The notes: generated from the letters alone by a model not told the origin. A stretch of 64,000 nucleotides of DNA from Lepiota brunneoincarnata (GCA_023014365.1 JAEBUN010000019.1:1-64000); one strand, 5' to 3'. Positions 1 to 12,259 are shown, counted from the first letter of the stretch. Numbers and translations: made by a program.

Positions 1-1761
1 AATTTTGAATGCGACTCACCTCTGCAAGTTTACGGTAAGAATATTTCATAGTCCTCAAGCCGAAGGACTAAAGATAGGAGCAGGTGTGAGTTGCGTGCAG
101 TGAGACAAGTAGTTTCGACTTTTGTTTAGGTCGTCAAAAGTGAGCGTTGGCGTACTTTTATTGCCCAATGGATCTAGTTGTTGAGCTGGGCTGGCTATGC
201 GTGAACTAGCAAGGGTGTCCCTCCCCCCAGACCAGGAGTAATTCAATGACCACCATTCAATGGACCAGTAGGTCTTGACATAATAGTCTATCATACACCA
301 AATCGAAGTTGGCCAGTAGTGTTCCAGAGCGAGTCACTAGGACCACCAGAGTGAAGAGAAGTGTTCAAAAGAGAGGACAACAGCCGTCAAATCCACAGCT
401 GGGCGTGTCCAGGCGCTCGTATCTGATATCATGACTAATTCTCAAATGGACAAGTCGGAGGGTATTGACCAGGTTCAGCTCATTCTCGTGGCCAAGGACC
501 GGAAAACCACGAAATTGGGTGGAATGAATGAAAGTGGATAGTGTCGGAGAATAATTAACAACCGCACCAAGTTTTCAATTGATGGGATACCCATACAATA
601 GGGCGGAGCGTTTCATTACCGAGGCATAGTTAGTGATAGGGGGACGCATCAAGGAATGTCGTAGCTCTGACACAAAGAAAAACTATCATTATAGAGAAAA
701 TCATACCAGACAACCAGCCACATTGAATCCTCTCCCCTTCTGAAACGACATCAACAAAGCCCTCGTCACTTCTATCAGAAACTCTGCATGTCTCATGCTC
801 CATTTTTCTCTCTCCATGCTCTCTCAATTCCCTGTACCGAATCACCGCAATGCTTCCAGATGCTAACCTGGTCCCCGCAACCCAAGTGACCAACTTGGCG
901 CGCGAGGACGAATCACGATAACAACATTTTTCAGAAGCAATAGCGTTACAAGCCTGTATTACTTAACATGACTATCGGCTCGGAGCCGAGGTACCGTCAA
1001 GCTCGGGATAGCAGGCCCCACAGTGAGCCACAGGAAATATGGCCTTCATGCATCGTGTTAGTCCCCGATCCGTGGCTGGGGAACCCGAGAAACCCGAGAT
1101 TTCGACGTTTTGCGTAAGTACAATGAAGGGAAGAAGAGACTCTTGGGACTCGTTCAGGCCGGTTTAAAGGTTGCAAACAAACGGCGCGAACTGGGTTGCA
1201 GGAAGGGTTCTCATTCCCCAGAACAATGTGGCCACAATAGTGAGCCGTGGCCCATGGGTAGCGTCAATTGTATATCCCGTAGCAGAATTGGCGAGGGCTG
1301 AAAAGCGGTGCTGGTTCGGCCTTCAAGGAGACACCAGCTTTATTATTCATTGTGGCCCCGCGGCCGCATCCACCCGGAATACCATGACAACATCATGGGG
1401 TGGTCAAAGCGCACGCGGGGTAGGTAACGGAGTGTGGCAAAACCGTCCTTACCAGGAAAGACACCGTATTCTCTGTAATTCCGTAGTCTTGACCTTCGAG
1501 CTTCGTTACCGCCAGATCGAGAACTCTTCATTCTTAACAAAAACGTCATACCTGTGGAAGGGGGTTTCCACCAAAACTAGGAAGTACGGGCACATGCGTC
1601 CACAATGGTGTGTGAACACGTGCTGCGGTGGAGGAATGGCTTCAACAGCCTCTTGGTCGTACTGATCCCCTGCCCTCCCGAGTTATTCTGAGATCAACCC
1701 ACGCCTCGGAGCATGAGCCTGAAATAGTCCGTAATCAACGGAAGACAATGGTCATCCAATC
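1..1761. other. Stretch with no supportable gene
   Basis: Both strands hold only short overlapping open frames with no recognisable domain. The best of them, a minus-strand frame at 630-893 (87 codons), has one hydrophobic stretch but no supporting context. I see no repeat, RNA gene or transposon here. The stretch may contain the 3' UTR of the gene that ends at 1762. Confidence 0.4.
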
Positions 1762-2900
1762 TCAGATGAGCCAAGAGGATAATAGCTTGAAGATCCAAAT
1801 AACGATGACAAACAACGGTAGTGAGCCCAGGCCATAATTCGTTAAACTCGTCTGTGCTCCATTCTCAATGAGGGGAACAGCACGACCAATCGTCAGATTG
1901 GTGCAGATGATGAGATGGTGATCAACATCGCCAGCAAGCGGAATAGGAGGTATACCCTCAGGACCAAAGATAGACGTGTTATTATAACCATCCAACATGA
2001 GGACAACAGTACTCGCGCGATAATATTGAATGCTTTGCTCCGGCCCTGGGAATGGCTCCCGTGACGGATCGTGGGCGACTGGAAGGGTAGCGCTGAAAGT
2101 CGCATTCGTCGCTCGCCTACACGCAAAACTGATGGCTCCGTAAAGGTACTTGACCGTGGAGTCATCAGAGATGACTCGGACGGTGGTGTTCCCCGATGTA
2201 AATGCAACTTGGTGAAGTGACCCCCCGAAGCGGGTAGAATTTACGGGAGATCCATACCAAGATACATCAATACCGGACCATCCGCTTTGGTTTTCCTAAA
2301 TGGAGACTCACCTCTCCCGAGGAATACAGGTACTCGGATAGGGGCTCTAACACCAGACCAGCGACAGGAACGAAAACCACGGGCCAATAATGAAAAGGGA
2401 AGCCATGGCCGACGACTCCCCGGGCAGAAGAGCCATTAGGATATCTACTCCCATAAACTCTACAGAAACGCGTTCAATTCGCGTCAGCAAAATAACAGCA
2501 GGCCCAGGCCCAAGCAACATACTCGGTCCCAAAGACATTAGCACGAGTCCCACCCCCAACTTCACGTCCAGAAAACGGTTTCTTCCCCGTTATTAGGCGC
2601 CGCTCGTCGTCTCCGTATCCGAATGGTTTGGAAATATATGATTGACGGGCATAGGATATTTCGAAGGCATCTTGGCTGACTTCAGACATGTCTGGCTGTC
2701 CGAGTGTTTGAGGTGAGCCGTGATGGCGAGAACCACCTCCCCTTCGACCGCCACCATGGCCTGATCCCCCTCCACCTGAACCTTTACGAGGCTCCAGGTT
2801 GCTCAGCATCAGAAAAGGGACTCGAAGTGTCGGATAACAGCTTTTCAAAATCGAAGAATACTGTAAGAGGACAGTCGCGTCTGGGGATGTAAAGCACACT
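1762..2900 (-). CDS. Glycine-rich, N-glycosylated secreted or membrane protein (multi-exon, N-terminus not resolved)
   Basis: I recognise the layout of a basidiomycete surface-protein family without a formal name. A Gly/His/Arg-rich segment (about 2700-2800) is followed by a block ending GKKPFSGREVGGGTR. An intron with donor GTATGT and acceptor CTGTAG (2460-2522, 63 bp) joins this to VYGSRYPNGSSARGVVGHG and FPFHYWPVV. A third coding block runs to 1762 with NSTRFGG, GNTTVRVISDDSTVKYL, EQSIQYYRASTVVLMLDGYN and a hydrophobic C-terminal tail (LPLFVIVIWIF). Several N-x-S/T sites fit a secreted or GPI-anchored product. The junction near 2290-2312 is unclear: the nearest GT...AG pairs give introns of only 16 or 38 nt, so there is an unusual intron or a frameshift. 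The true start and signal peptide were not located; the frame upstream of 2850 has no convincing ATG. The role is unknown. Confidence 0.6.
2460..2522 (-). other. Spliceosomal intron of the glycine-rich gene
   Basis: Read on the minus strand it begins GTATGT and ends TTTCTGTAG. Removing its 63 bases restores one frame across GGGTRANVFGTE and VYGSRYPNG, which are adjacent in relatives as I remember them. Confidence 0.75.
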
Positions 2901-3902
2901 CCGCAAGTTTCTAGAACAAGTAACCGGAGTGGAATGGTCCACACTCAGGAACACAGGGGCAGGGAGGGGTGAGAGTCCAGTACCCCTCTAGTACCACAGC
3001 CTCGAATTTGTTATCGAATCGGTGATGACTGACATGGCCTAGAGCGAGGATCGCAATAACTATCCGTCAGGCATACGTGTTTGAGGTTGGACGTATTGAA
3101 GGGCGGTGTTACTTGGTACCTGAGCGCGCGGTGCTACAACGCCGTGCCCACTTCCGGTCAGGGGGGGGGGTTGGCGGGCGGAGACATTTGGTGACCTTGG
3201 CCCCTGAGCGCTGAGCAGACACCGCACAAGTAGCGACGGCGGTGTGACCATATAGCCCCCCCCCCAAGTGTTCTCCTTGACCCTGCACTGTAACGGAAGA
3301 AACCGGAAGGGGTAACGATTGTTTGATGATGCTGTGAGCAAGGCGGTGTGGTTTCTGTCTTGTCTTCCATCACAAAGACGATTGTTGAACAAAAAATGCA
3401 GGGGAGGGCGTAGTAACGAACATTTCTTTGATGAGGAGAGGAGGACTTGGGCAAGTTGTTGAATTGTAGAGAAGCACGTGAATGTTATTTTTGAGCCTCA
3501 TTAATCACTCGATCAACGCCATCACATCATTAAAATCATTATCGTAATTAAAATTCGTAAACTTTAAGAGCGTAACCGCTATGGGCAAATCGTATACACT
3601 ACTATCGGTATATCAATGGGTATAGCCCTGCACTATCGCAAGGGAAAGGTATAAATGTGAGGAAAATCCATCACACATACAAGTATGCCGCACCGCGGAG
3701 CGAGAGAAAAGACATACAAAAGGGAAAAGGGTACAAATTGCACCCAACAAGTCCACCAACAGATTCGGCCGGACTGTCCTAACTCGAGGGAGAGCGAGAG
3801 CGATAGGGCCTAAGGCCCTATATCATAAAACCGTGGATCGCAAGGATCATAAGAAGAAGAAAAAAAAGCCAACGAATGCAGTGCGATCAGAGCAGGGCCT
3901 CA
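2901..3902. other. Intergenic stretch without a recognised gene
   Basis: Short open frames only. Runs of 8-9 C or G occur at about 3163-3172 and 3259-3267. The end next to 3900 is A-rich and probably holds the 3' UTR of the DUF6699 gene on the minus strand. Confidence 0.4.
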
Positions 3903-4653
3903 TCACCTATCCGTATGCAACATCCACTCCCCACTCTCCACGTTGTAAGGCGTTAACCCCATAAACTTGTTGTACCCCAACAAGAAATCAACCCTCTTCA
4001 TCCCCCCTTTCTTCTCCTCCCTGTAAGCAATCGAGTCTTGAATCCGCCTGTACCTCTCCTCATAAGCCTTGGTCGCCTTCACCTGCGCCTTACTCCCCTG
4101 CCCAAGCAAAGCATATTCAGCAGGGGTAATGTTCGTCCTGAACGTAAAGTAAATCGCGTCCAAGACATCCGCAACAGTCACATAACGCTTATGAGAACTA
4201 CGCGACAACCCAGTAGCCGTTACCTGGATGACCCAGGGTATGTGTCGGCCATTTAAGCGCATGTACTGCGCCGGCGGCGATGTAGCGGGCTCGGAGAGAA
4301 TTGTCGAAGGGAGATTGTATCTCCGAGCGCGGATCGTTGATGGATGCTGACGGACATCAAAGTAGAGTGTGGGATCGGTGGAATACTCGAGGATGTGATG
4401 AAGGCGGACGTTGGGAGGAGCGCGGTAGGTGGATTGTGCGTTCTTGGTTAGCGGAGGGACGGCGTAGGAGTATGGGCTGATGCCGGGTGCAGGGAGATGA
4501 CCGGGAATGACTGGAGGTGTCAAGAGGGAGTTGGAGGATGTGGGTGAAGACCGTGTGCGTGTGAGTGGCGGCGGGGGGAGGGATGGGGGTATATGAGGTG
4601 GGAGGTGAGTAGAGTGTCGTGGTCCTAGAGAAGCGGACGTTCTTCCCTGGCAT
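3903..4653 (-). CDS. DUF6699-type protein, one-base frame disruption in a G6/C6 run
   Basis: The protein matches the family typical of mushroom-forming fungi; its function is unknown. The N-terminus MPGKNVRFSRTTTLYSPP (ATG at 4653) is the usual opening (VRF...T.YSPP). A Pro/Ser/Thr-rich linker follows, then the C-terminal domain with LHHILEYS, LSEPATSPPAQYMRL, IPWVIQV, VTVADVLDAIYFTFR, YRRI, KRVDFLLGYNKFMGL and a closing EWMLHTDR. The N-terminal opening and the domain are in different frames. They meet at a run of six G (plus strand, 4573-4578), so a one-base indel, natural or from assembly, explains the break. A longer ATG at 4742 in the domain frame gives an N-terminus that does not look like the family. 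The paralogue at 9085-9915 is intact. Confidence 0.75.
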
Positions 4654-5030
4654 GATGGACTCAGTAAGTTGAGTGTTGAGTGTGGGATGTGGGATGTGGG
4701 ATGTGAGCTTGTGGGTAAGAATGGGTCCTGTCCGGAGGGCATATGAAGGATTTATATACGCGAGGAATGTCTGAATGCTTGGAATAGAGTCATTTTTGAA
4801 TAAGAGGAACCCGACGCGACGGCGCCCCCGTGACAGGAGCTGTGAAAGCAATGGTACCTTGTACCATTCTGAACAGGGGAAGGGGGATTGGCGATGCAAA
4901 AGGCAGAGATCCCGGACCAACCAACCTTGGAAACTCCGTTTCGAAATATAAAAACTGATTTAAAATAGAGCAGGTCCGCTGCAAAAGGGGGGTATTACGC
5001 AATGTGGGGTCGAGTCATGATTAGACAGGT

Positions 5031-5318
5031 TCACGGTTCATGGGTTTGTGATACCGTCCCATCTACTGTGCGCGGGGTGGACCTTCCGTCTATAGCAGTG
5101 CGTCTGAGATACCACGCGTCATCTTGACAGTGTCTTGTCCGGGTGAGGCTGCGCATGGCACCATAGGGGTCGACAAGCTCCTCTTGCTTGGAGAAGATCT
5201 CACGAGAGCGCCTAGCAATTAGCGCCAAGGCGCGCTGGCTCCAGCTGAAGCGGTACAAACCTTTTTGGGTTTGATGGTTCAACAGCTTTCCAGAACGAAT
5301 GAAGAGGTCGCTAGCCAT
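5031..5318 (-). CDS. Small hypothetical protein
   Basis: An ATG-started frame of 95 codons with a fairly ordinary composition: basic, with KLLNHQTQKGLYRFSWSQRA and a Thr/Arg-rich C-terminus. No domain is recognised. The divergent plus-strand frames beginning just right of it (5299-5624) overlap its start and also show no known motif. It could be one exon of a longer gene or a chance frame. Confidence 0.25.
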   Translation of the reverse strand: MASDLFIRSGKLLNHQTQKGLYRFSWSQRALALIARRSREIFSKQEELVDPYGAMRSLTRTRHCQDDAWYLRRTAIDGRSTPRTVDGTVSQTHEP

Positions 5319-6547
5319 CTTGCTGACAACCCGACTGCGGACACGTCGAGAGATTGAAACACCGTCGTATTCGACGAATCAAGGTATTCGTACCCCCCCG
5401 TCACGGTCAATCAGCAAAAATGCCTCTTTCAGATGTTATGCGAACATACAGAAATACAGACCCGTCAATCATACGACGGAAGAGCAGGCCCATCTCAGAT
5501 TCCAGCGACATCCCGGGTCAGCATTCCAGATGTCAACCTTAATCAGGCAAGGGCTATGCGAGAGCTGCCGCCCGTCCCGGAAGCCTCGGAATATGCATGG
5601 AGAGATCCTGTACAGCTGACATAGAGACGACGCCCCTCCTCCGCTAGCGCTGGATAGCCTCATGGCTACGAACTCCCCCTTGGAGTCTTTACCCAGATAA
5701 ATATAGCGATTTCTGATACCGCTCGCGTGGCATGACGTAATACGACTCCCTCTAGGGGCTCATCAGCCCTTACTCCGCCCAGCTAGAGAGACTAACCGTC
5801 GCCTCTCGACGTGTTCATCATGAGAAGCTTCATGATATGATGCACCTTTTGATGCAGAACCCTCATTTGTGGTGGTTCTCTGTCGGAAATTGGGCGGAAG
5901 ACTTCAAGAACAGGCAAGGGCAATCTCCACTAATAATTTCAATATCTCCAAAAGCGAACGAACCATTCATTAAATAATCATCGATAGAAATCAATGGCTG
6001 GTGTGTAAGCTCGTGATGCACTACTAAGCAGCACTTAACAGCTAATTGATGCCTAGCTTTTACACGGAAATAGCTCACAGTGTAACCCGACGGAATACTA
6101 CGGAACAGGGCACTAGAACCCTGCTTCAGCTCCATCACACGGGTCTTGGGGTCATTTTTGGCGCTCCAATAGCAGCACGGTATAGTGATGTTAATGTCTC
6201 AGAATTTCAGCCACAGAACAAATCTGTTACTATTACTAGCACTCAGGAGGTAGCGAGAGTGATTCTTCTCAGATGACATGACAAAATTACCCCGCAGCTG
6301 GAAATATATTGAAATACCTTTGCGGCGTCTGGGAGGCCCTTGGCTTGGGAGTCCGTCACCCCAACTCGTTCAGAATCACGCACTGCGCTTTTGAATGGGT
6401 TACCACTATATCCGAGAACCGCCAGTTTCCCTTCCCCCCCACCACCGAAATAATAGGAGTTTACACTTTGCTTTGTTGGCATGACGTCTTAGGGCTCCAC
6501 ACCGGTCAAACTTCCGGCTTCTATACGAAAATTCTCGGGGACTCGGC

Positions 6548-6563
6548 GGGGGGGGGGGGGGGG
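6548..6563 (+). repeat. Poly(G) run of 16
   Basis: Sixteen consecutive G, followed by AGG. This is the longest homopolymer seen in the window. Such runs can form quadruplexes and are prone to length error in sequencing. Confidence 0.9.
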
Positions 6564-8659
6564 AGGAAAAGGGAATGCAGGTGTATGAGATATGCTACGG
6601 TGACTCGGAGCATCCGTTTGACGCCCTCCTGAACCGACAAGCGCCCTTCGACCCAAAGCGCCCGGTCAAGTCGGGACGCCGGTCTAGACAAAAAAAAAAA
6701 ACTGTTTGTATGTACCTCAGGCGCTTATATTTCCTCAAGTTCCGATCCGTTTTCTCGCACCAATAAAATTAAGCACCCGGGAGATTCACACAGCTCAATG
6801 ATTTTCCAAAGCCAAAGTTAAACTGCTGTGCATACTCTTACATCATGAATTTTTTGGATCAGCAAGACTCGAACTTGCATCGCCACAGCGCATTCTTTGA
6901 AGAGACGTAATGCATTACACATATGGGATCGCCGAACTTACGGCCATAGTGCCCCCCCATTGAAGAGATTAAAATGAACGGAAAAAGTAATGTTTTTTGG
7001 ATAAGTAACATTACAGGAGGAAGGGGGCGATGCTTTTCGTCGTGAAGGACATAGCCAGCCCTTGCACTTGGCAATACCTACAGAATTTTTTCTTTCTAGC
7101 TTGACTCAGGAAACGTATACTTAGTCCACAGCATTTATTCTACCTCCTGACTCTTACACCGAAGGGAATGCACTATACATCCGCTCTCCTCGCAGTGACC
7201 ATGTGCTCCCCCCCCTTTTTTTTTTGACAACACCCCCCTCAGACAAGGTACCAAGCCCCTCTGTCAAAAAAAAAAAGAGTAAGAAAATAAAAATACGAGT
7301 GACTGGACTAAAAATACGGACTAACAGCATCCGACGGCAGCGGGTCATTCGCAGTATCTACCCCCTTCTCATAATCTGCCCACTGAAAAGCCTAGAGTCT
7401 CTCTGATGTGCATATGTATATATATATATACACAGTCCGGTAACAGAATTCTTTTCCGTGATGACCCTTTCTGCTGTAGCGACTACCGACGGTTCTGTGT
7501 AGAACCATACCCACAGTCAACTAACAGCAATTCACCCACACAACAAATCAATCCCCGAACACGTATGTTACCCCCCCCCCATTCGAGGTTAACTAGTTTT
7601 ACATCCCGAGCGCTTATCATGACTTCCCCCATCAACACCAAACCTTAGCTTCCACACACACACACCCCCAGCCCCCACATCTGATCGTTCCTCAAAAGAA
7701 GATCCAACCGCGGCTCACCGCTTACGACAACTTGGGCACTTACCTCCTCCCCCCGGCCGACCGGCCAAGTACCCTATCAAAGCAAATCCATCTATCTCTA
7801 CCCACTTCCTCCCCTCCTCTCTTCCCCCCCCAATCCCCGCCCATACACACACATGCACACACACATGCATGCAACACAGGTATCTAACCCATACATACCT
7901 TCCTCAAAGCCACATTAGAAAAATAACCAACTATCCACCTATCAGGGCAAAGGGCAAAGGGCAAAACCCTCTTCCCCCCCCCCACCTCTTCCTCGCTTCC
8001 CCTCGCTTCCCTTCATCGTTACATATATACGATAGTACCAGTGCTAACGAACCCACTCTAATCACACCACTACACACGCACTAAGGGCAAAGGGTATATG
8101 ACCCCTTTCGGAATGGGTATGGCGGGGGGTGGGGGGAGGGTTTGACGTTCCACACTTGCGCAGGGGCACACTATATTCGTCTATGGCAGGAGTTGGCAAG
8201 AAAGGGAGTGGGGGGGGGGCAACTCGTGACCCTACTATAACAAGACACTTATATCTACTATTGGGTACGCTAGTTAAGGATAAAATCACACGCAGAATAC
8301 ATGTAACACACAGGAGCCGGCCGAGGTTCCGACGGAAGTGGAGGGGGGGAGGGGGAAGTGAGTACAAAAAGTCTATGAGGATCTAGTTTAAAAGCATATA
8401 AGGGGGGGGGAAAGAGGGGCAAGCATGTCCAAAGTGAGGGGGGGGGGATAATTCAAACGAAATAACGATAAACAGAGTAATAAACTACCTATAGTGATAA
8501 CTTTCACAAGAGCACACATCAGAGAGGGCCGACGACCTCTCCGCAAATAGGGGCTTACCCCCCAACCAGAAGCGCAGCGATTGGATAAGCTTATCCCGGT
8601 TTCTCGGTCTCGGGGGACCATATGACCCCAAAGAATGAATGGCAAGCGGGAAAGGGGAC

Positions 8660-8673
8660 GGGGGGGGGGGGGG
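8660..8673 (+). repeat. Poly(G) run of 14
   Basis: Fourteen consecutive G, then AGG. A G-rich strand bias continues on both sides (G8-G10 runs at about 8402 and 8440). Confidence 0.9.
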
Positions 8674-9084
8674 AGGAAAGACACGGAACTCGTCATGTGG
8701 TCAACGCCCCCCTCTTCCATACCCCTCTGGACAACGCCACGCCACGCCGCTCTCCCAACGCGAAGTCCCTTGGAGCTTCGTTTTCCGCCCCACGCACACA
8801 CACCCACGCAAGACCCATCAAAAAATATATCTGTGTATGTTTTTCTTTTTTTTGCATGAGTTGATTTCTTCGAACCGGCCAGAGCAGTTGTGACGACAAG
8901 TCGAAATCGGGGGGTGGAGGGGATGGGGGAAAGAGAGCGGGGGATGCAGGGACCGATCCACCCGCCAGCCAGCTGTCGTCACGTCACAAGAAAGTTAGTC
9001 CACCATATAATCGGGATATTTTTTCTTTATAGGGAAGCGACGGAGAGAGAAGAAGGGGATGGGATTTGGGAAGGGGGTTGATGA

Positions 9085-9915
9085 TCATGCGATGTTGAGC
9101 TCCCAGATCTCAGCGCCGGCCAAGGTGCCCGAGAGACCCTTGAACATGGTCCTCCCTTGCAAAAAGTCAATCCTCTTTACGCCTTTCTTCCTTTCAACCT
9201 CTCTAGCATGAGCGTCAAGTACACGGGACCACCTGGAGTGATAAGCGGCATCGACGGCGGCCCTCGTCATCGCCACCTCTGTCGCATTATACTCGTCTGG
9301 GTGGACAGCGAGGCGAAAGAGGCGGAAGAGCATGATCAAGACGTCTTGGACAGTGACGTTGGCGCCCGGAACAAGGGAATTGATGTGGAGACGCCAAGGG
9401 AGGAGTGGACAAGTGATGACGAGAGAGGTGAGGGGAGGGTGGGTTGCGGGCTCCTTGAGCTCATGCGCCTGGACCTGGTCTGTGACTTGGGACCAGTGAA
9501 GAGAGAGGTCGAAGCGGATAGGAATCTCGGCGAGAGGATTGAATGCTAGGAGGTAGTGGATCTGCATATGTGTGGGATCGAGCACTGGTTTGAGGACGAC
9601 ATCGTGCGAGTGGACTGGGGGCTGAGGCTGTTGTTGTTGTTGGGGCTGTGGGTGGTGGTGAAGGTGTTGGTGGTGGTTGTGGTGGCTTGAGATTTGCTGC
9701 AATGACTGGGGGTGCGGATAGACGATGAGGTCGGTGGTGGGTGGGAACGGCGATCGTGGGTAGTGAGCTGGAGAATAGTCGATTTCTGGGGGCGGGGTTG
9801 AGAGCTCTGAGGAGGAGTCGGATGGGAGAGAAGCCTCTGAGAGGGCTGGAGAGGGAGTCGCAGGGATTGGAGAGTAGACGGTGTTTGTAGGCGCAAAGTG
9901 GACGCGCTTTTGCAT
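9085..9915 (-). CDS. DUF6699-type protein, intact
   Basis: A single-exon frame of 276 codons with ATG at 9915. The opening QKRVHFAPTNTVYSP is the family signature. Then come a Ser/Pro-rich stretch and a His/Gln-rich low-complexity tract (HHNHHQHLHHHPQPQQQQQ, about residues 79-97). The DUF6699 domain contains IHYLLAFNP, ELKEPATHPPLTSLVITCP, LLPWRLHI, ANVTVQDVLIMLFRLFR, KGVKRIDFLQGRTMFKGL and a closing AEIWELNIA. Length and motif order agree with the family. The biochemical role is not known. It is the best preserved member in the window and the reference for calling the other copies. Its upstream region (to about 10020) has no clear TATA box. Confidence 0.85.
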   Translation of the reverse strand: MQKRVHFAPTNTVYSPIPATPSPALSEASLPSDSSSELSTPPPEIDYSPAHYPRSPFPPTTDLIVYPHPQSLQQISSHHNHHQHLHHHPQPQQQQQPQPPVHSHDVVLKPVLDPTHMQIHYLLAFNPLAEIPIRFDLSLHWSQVTDQVQAHELKEPATHPPLTSLVITCPLLPWRLHINSLVPGANVTVQDVLIMLFRLFRLAVHPDEYNATEVAMTRAAVDAAYHSRWSRVLDAHAREVERKKGVKRIDFLQGRTMFKGLSGTLAGAEIWELNIA

Positions 9916-10697
9916 GGCAAGGAGAGATTAATGGAAGTAAGAGTGAGAGATCAGTTATTTGCTTATAACGGCTCCCACCACTTCCAAATGGGGTAACGCC
10001 CGAGGTTGACATAGGAACTATTGACCCAGTGCCTGTGCAACAGTCTCTCCTTCAAACACAGCACATTGATCATCCAGAGAGACTGTGGCCCTTACCGGGT
10101 TGGGGGGGTCCTACTGCTCACCTTGGAACAATGCCCTATGCGAGAGAAATCGCACGTGCCAACCCATCCCACCACACAACTAAAGAACATGCCAACCCCC
10201 GATGAGACCGTAGTCTCCCTCGTATCCATCTACCTTGACCCTATTCACTTCCACAAGCGGACCCACCCCGAAACCGCCATCGCCATCGCCATCGACAGCA
10301 ATAAGCCAACCAATGCGCTTTACCCCGCACCAGTCGCTATATATATCCTAGAGACTTGGCACATTGTTGTGCGCGGCCGGCGCCGTCGTGAAGAGGGGGA
10401 AAAAATAGAAAATCAGGATGGGGAGGCGACCAACAGACAGGGATAGGTGCGAGTTGAGGCGGTGAAGGTGAGGGATCATGATAAGAGAATGTTCAACTTT
10501 GCCTCGAGGCAAAGGAGGACTCCGTCCTGAATTAGCACGAGGTTGCTGTCTAAGCACGTGATCTCTGATCCTTCTTTGGGGTTTCAGCAATGAGATAATC
10601 AGAATTACTACTCCTGTCGGTCAAATACTCACGAGATGCCTCTAGATAAGCGATATTTGCCCGTCTGAATTGGTACGCTCATGATCTGAAGAAAATG
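9916..10697. other. Intergenic stretch with one copy of a dispersed repeat
   Basis: No gene is recognised. The 141-codon plus frame at 10021-10446 has no motif. A piece at about 10425-10545 is repeated at 13760-13880 (listed separately). Confidence 0.4.
10425..10545 (+). repeat. Dispersed repeat, copy 1
   Basis: The segment carrying GAGAATGTTCAACTTTGCCT and the following GAGGCAAAGGAG matches 13760-13880, where the same order of words appears (GAGGATGTTCAACTTGGCTC, then GAGGCAAGGAG). Both copies have the same orientation and many point differences, so it is an old repeat of unknown kind. Confidence 0.6.
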
Positions 10698-11015
10698 TTA
10701 ATTGGTCAGCCACCGCAAAATGACCGGAAACTTGTCGTGAATACCGGAGATTGAGCTTGCCGAGCAATACTTGACATCCTGACAGCACCCAGAGTCCAAG
10801 TGAACTGGACCTTCGAGTTGTGAATAATAATATTCATAGCTTGGTAAAATATATAGACGGCAGAAGGAGACTTTCAAGCGGGAGTCTGCTTTGTGACGGA
10901 CGATCCACTGTTCTGGAGTATTCGACGCCAAGGATACTAAAAAGCCCAATGATCTTGCTTTGGATCTCCGAACCTTCGCATTCGCCGAGGCTGACACACT
11001 CGCGACTGCTCCCAT
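10698..11015 (-). CDS. Small hypothetical protein
   Basis: An ATG-started frame of 105 codons, opening MGAVASVSASANAKVRRSKA. No domain, signal peptide or membrane segment is convincing. It may be part of a spliced gene. Confidence 0.2.
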   Translation of the reverse strand: MGAVASVSASANAKVRRSKARSLGFLVSLASNTPEQWIVRHKADSRLKVSFCRLYILPSYEYYYSQLEGPVHLDSGCCQDVKYCSASSISGIHDKFPVILRWLTN

Positions 11016-12259
11016 CTAAGATCCATTGAATAGGACTCCCCTAATAAAAGGTTCGACCACGAGGTCCTTGCACTGCTCTTCCAACTCTTTCCGAATAAGG
11101 GTTGGATTTAGGTCCATTCGACGCTGGAGGTAACTTCTAATAGGGTCCTGTCTGACACCCAACTTGCATGATATCGCAGGAAACCACTCGTTTTGGATGT
11201 TTCAATTGGTTAGACCTGGAGAAAAAGGGCGATGCACCCTAGTGGCTCTACTCGTCCTTCATATCTACCTCGCAGCCGACTTCGCATCCGATATATATGG
11301 CACTCCACGTTCCAAGGTGACAGCGCAAAGGTAGATCACGGCTCAGAGCATACATAAGGCTCAAATTCGGCTTCAGGTGTAACGCAGCCTCCGGGCCATT
11401 TGAGGGCTGCGGCAGCAGCAATGGATCTCAGCATGAGCGATTGTACCAGTCGATCTGAGATATCCGTACCCCTGGAGTACCACTGACAAAAAAAGGCTTC
11501 TGCATCAAACCTAGTCAGACAATCTGTGACAAAACTCGACGCGTTAGTGAAAATCCCAGTACTCAAACTCCCTGTGACCCTGTGGCCAGTCGTTTTTGCA
11601 TGGAATCACGGAGAAGAAAGTACCCCGGGCCCGTGTTGCAGGAGGGCTGCAAGTAGGGACCCGGATCAACTAACAAAGAAGTGAGACACGGAGGCAACAA
11701 AACATCTCCGGATGACTGATCGAGCGTGGATTAACCGTGGGCGTAATATCGGACTCGAGGGAAATACCATACCGGTCAATTGTTTAGCCACTTGGCGGTA
11801 GCCCTAGTCAACATCATCTGGGGCCAGGGTTTGTCATGCGATAACTGGATCTTAGTGGAGATATCGGGTTATGGCCATTGGTGGCGGACCCGGTGTTGGG
11901 TATTGCACGATTGGACTTCTAATGTTGATGAGGGAGATGGACACGGGTTGTCGTTTGGTTGAAGCAGCAGTTGGTCTGCTAGATCCCACAGGTGTGATGT
12001 TGGCGAGAGAATATCTTCTCTTGTTCGTTAGTCGGCGATTTCCTTTCGACAGCTAGGGCGCATTTACGTGCCCCCCTCTCTCTCGGATATGTAGGATGTG
12101 GTAAGGAATAGTGCGTACCATTGGTGTTGTGTGTAAGTGACGCGTACTACCTGTAAGCATGTGATCAGCTGGGCCGTATTGATCTCATTGCCTTGGTGGC
12201 TCGCCGGGCAAGCAACCAGGCCAGCAGGGAGCGAGCGAATAGCTCATTGTACTTGAGCT
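11016..12259. other. Intergenic stretch without a recognised gene
   Basis: Only short frames occur. The minus frame at 11336-11566 starts with TTG and has no motif, and the plus frames at 11780-12056 overlap one another in different registers. No repeat or element was recognised. Confidence 0.4.

Larger units (their letters stand above)
5320..9080. other. Gene-poor, low-complexity region with many homopolymer tracts
   Basis: No open frame here shows a family motif. The stretch has unusually many mononucleotide runs of 8 or more, such as G16 at 6548-6563, C8-C10 near 7570 and 7973, and G14 at 8660-8673. It also has CA/TG microsatellites (about 7654-7668, 7848-7875) and a TA run (7414-7430). 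Long frames at 8388-8864 on both strands are products of this composition. The right end probably includes the 3' UTR of the gene ending at 9085. Confidence 0.55.

Noticed and set aside
2474..2944. One continuous exon ending with FADAN at 2474.
   Set aside because: The GTATGT donor at 2522 and the acceptor at 2460 give a frame that matches the family, so the last 16 codons are intron.
6850..6950. A tRNA on the minus strand, from a T-arm-like GCAAGTTCGAGTCTTGC and acceptor-like TGATCCA.
   Set aside because: No matching 5' acceptor strand (TGGATCA) is found at the right distance and no D arm can be folded.
8388..8893. Several long overlapping frames on both strands.
   Set aside because: They are produced by G-rich low-complexity sequence and have no motif or codon pattern of a gene.
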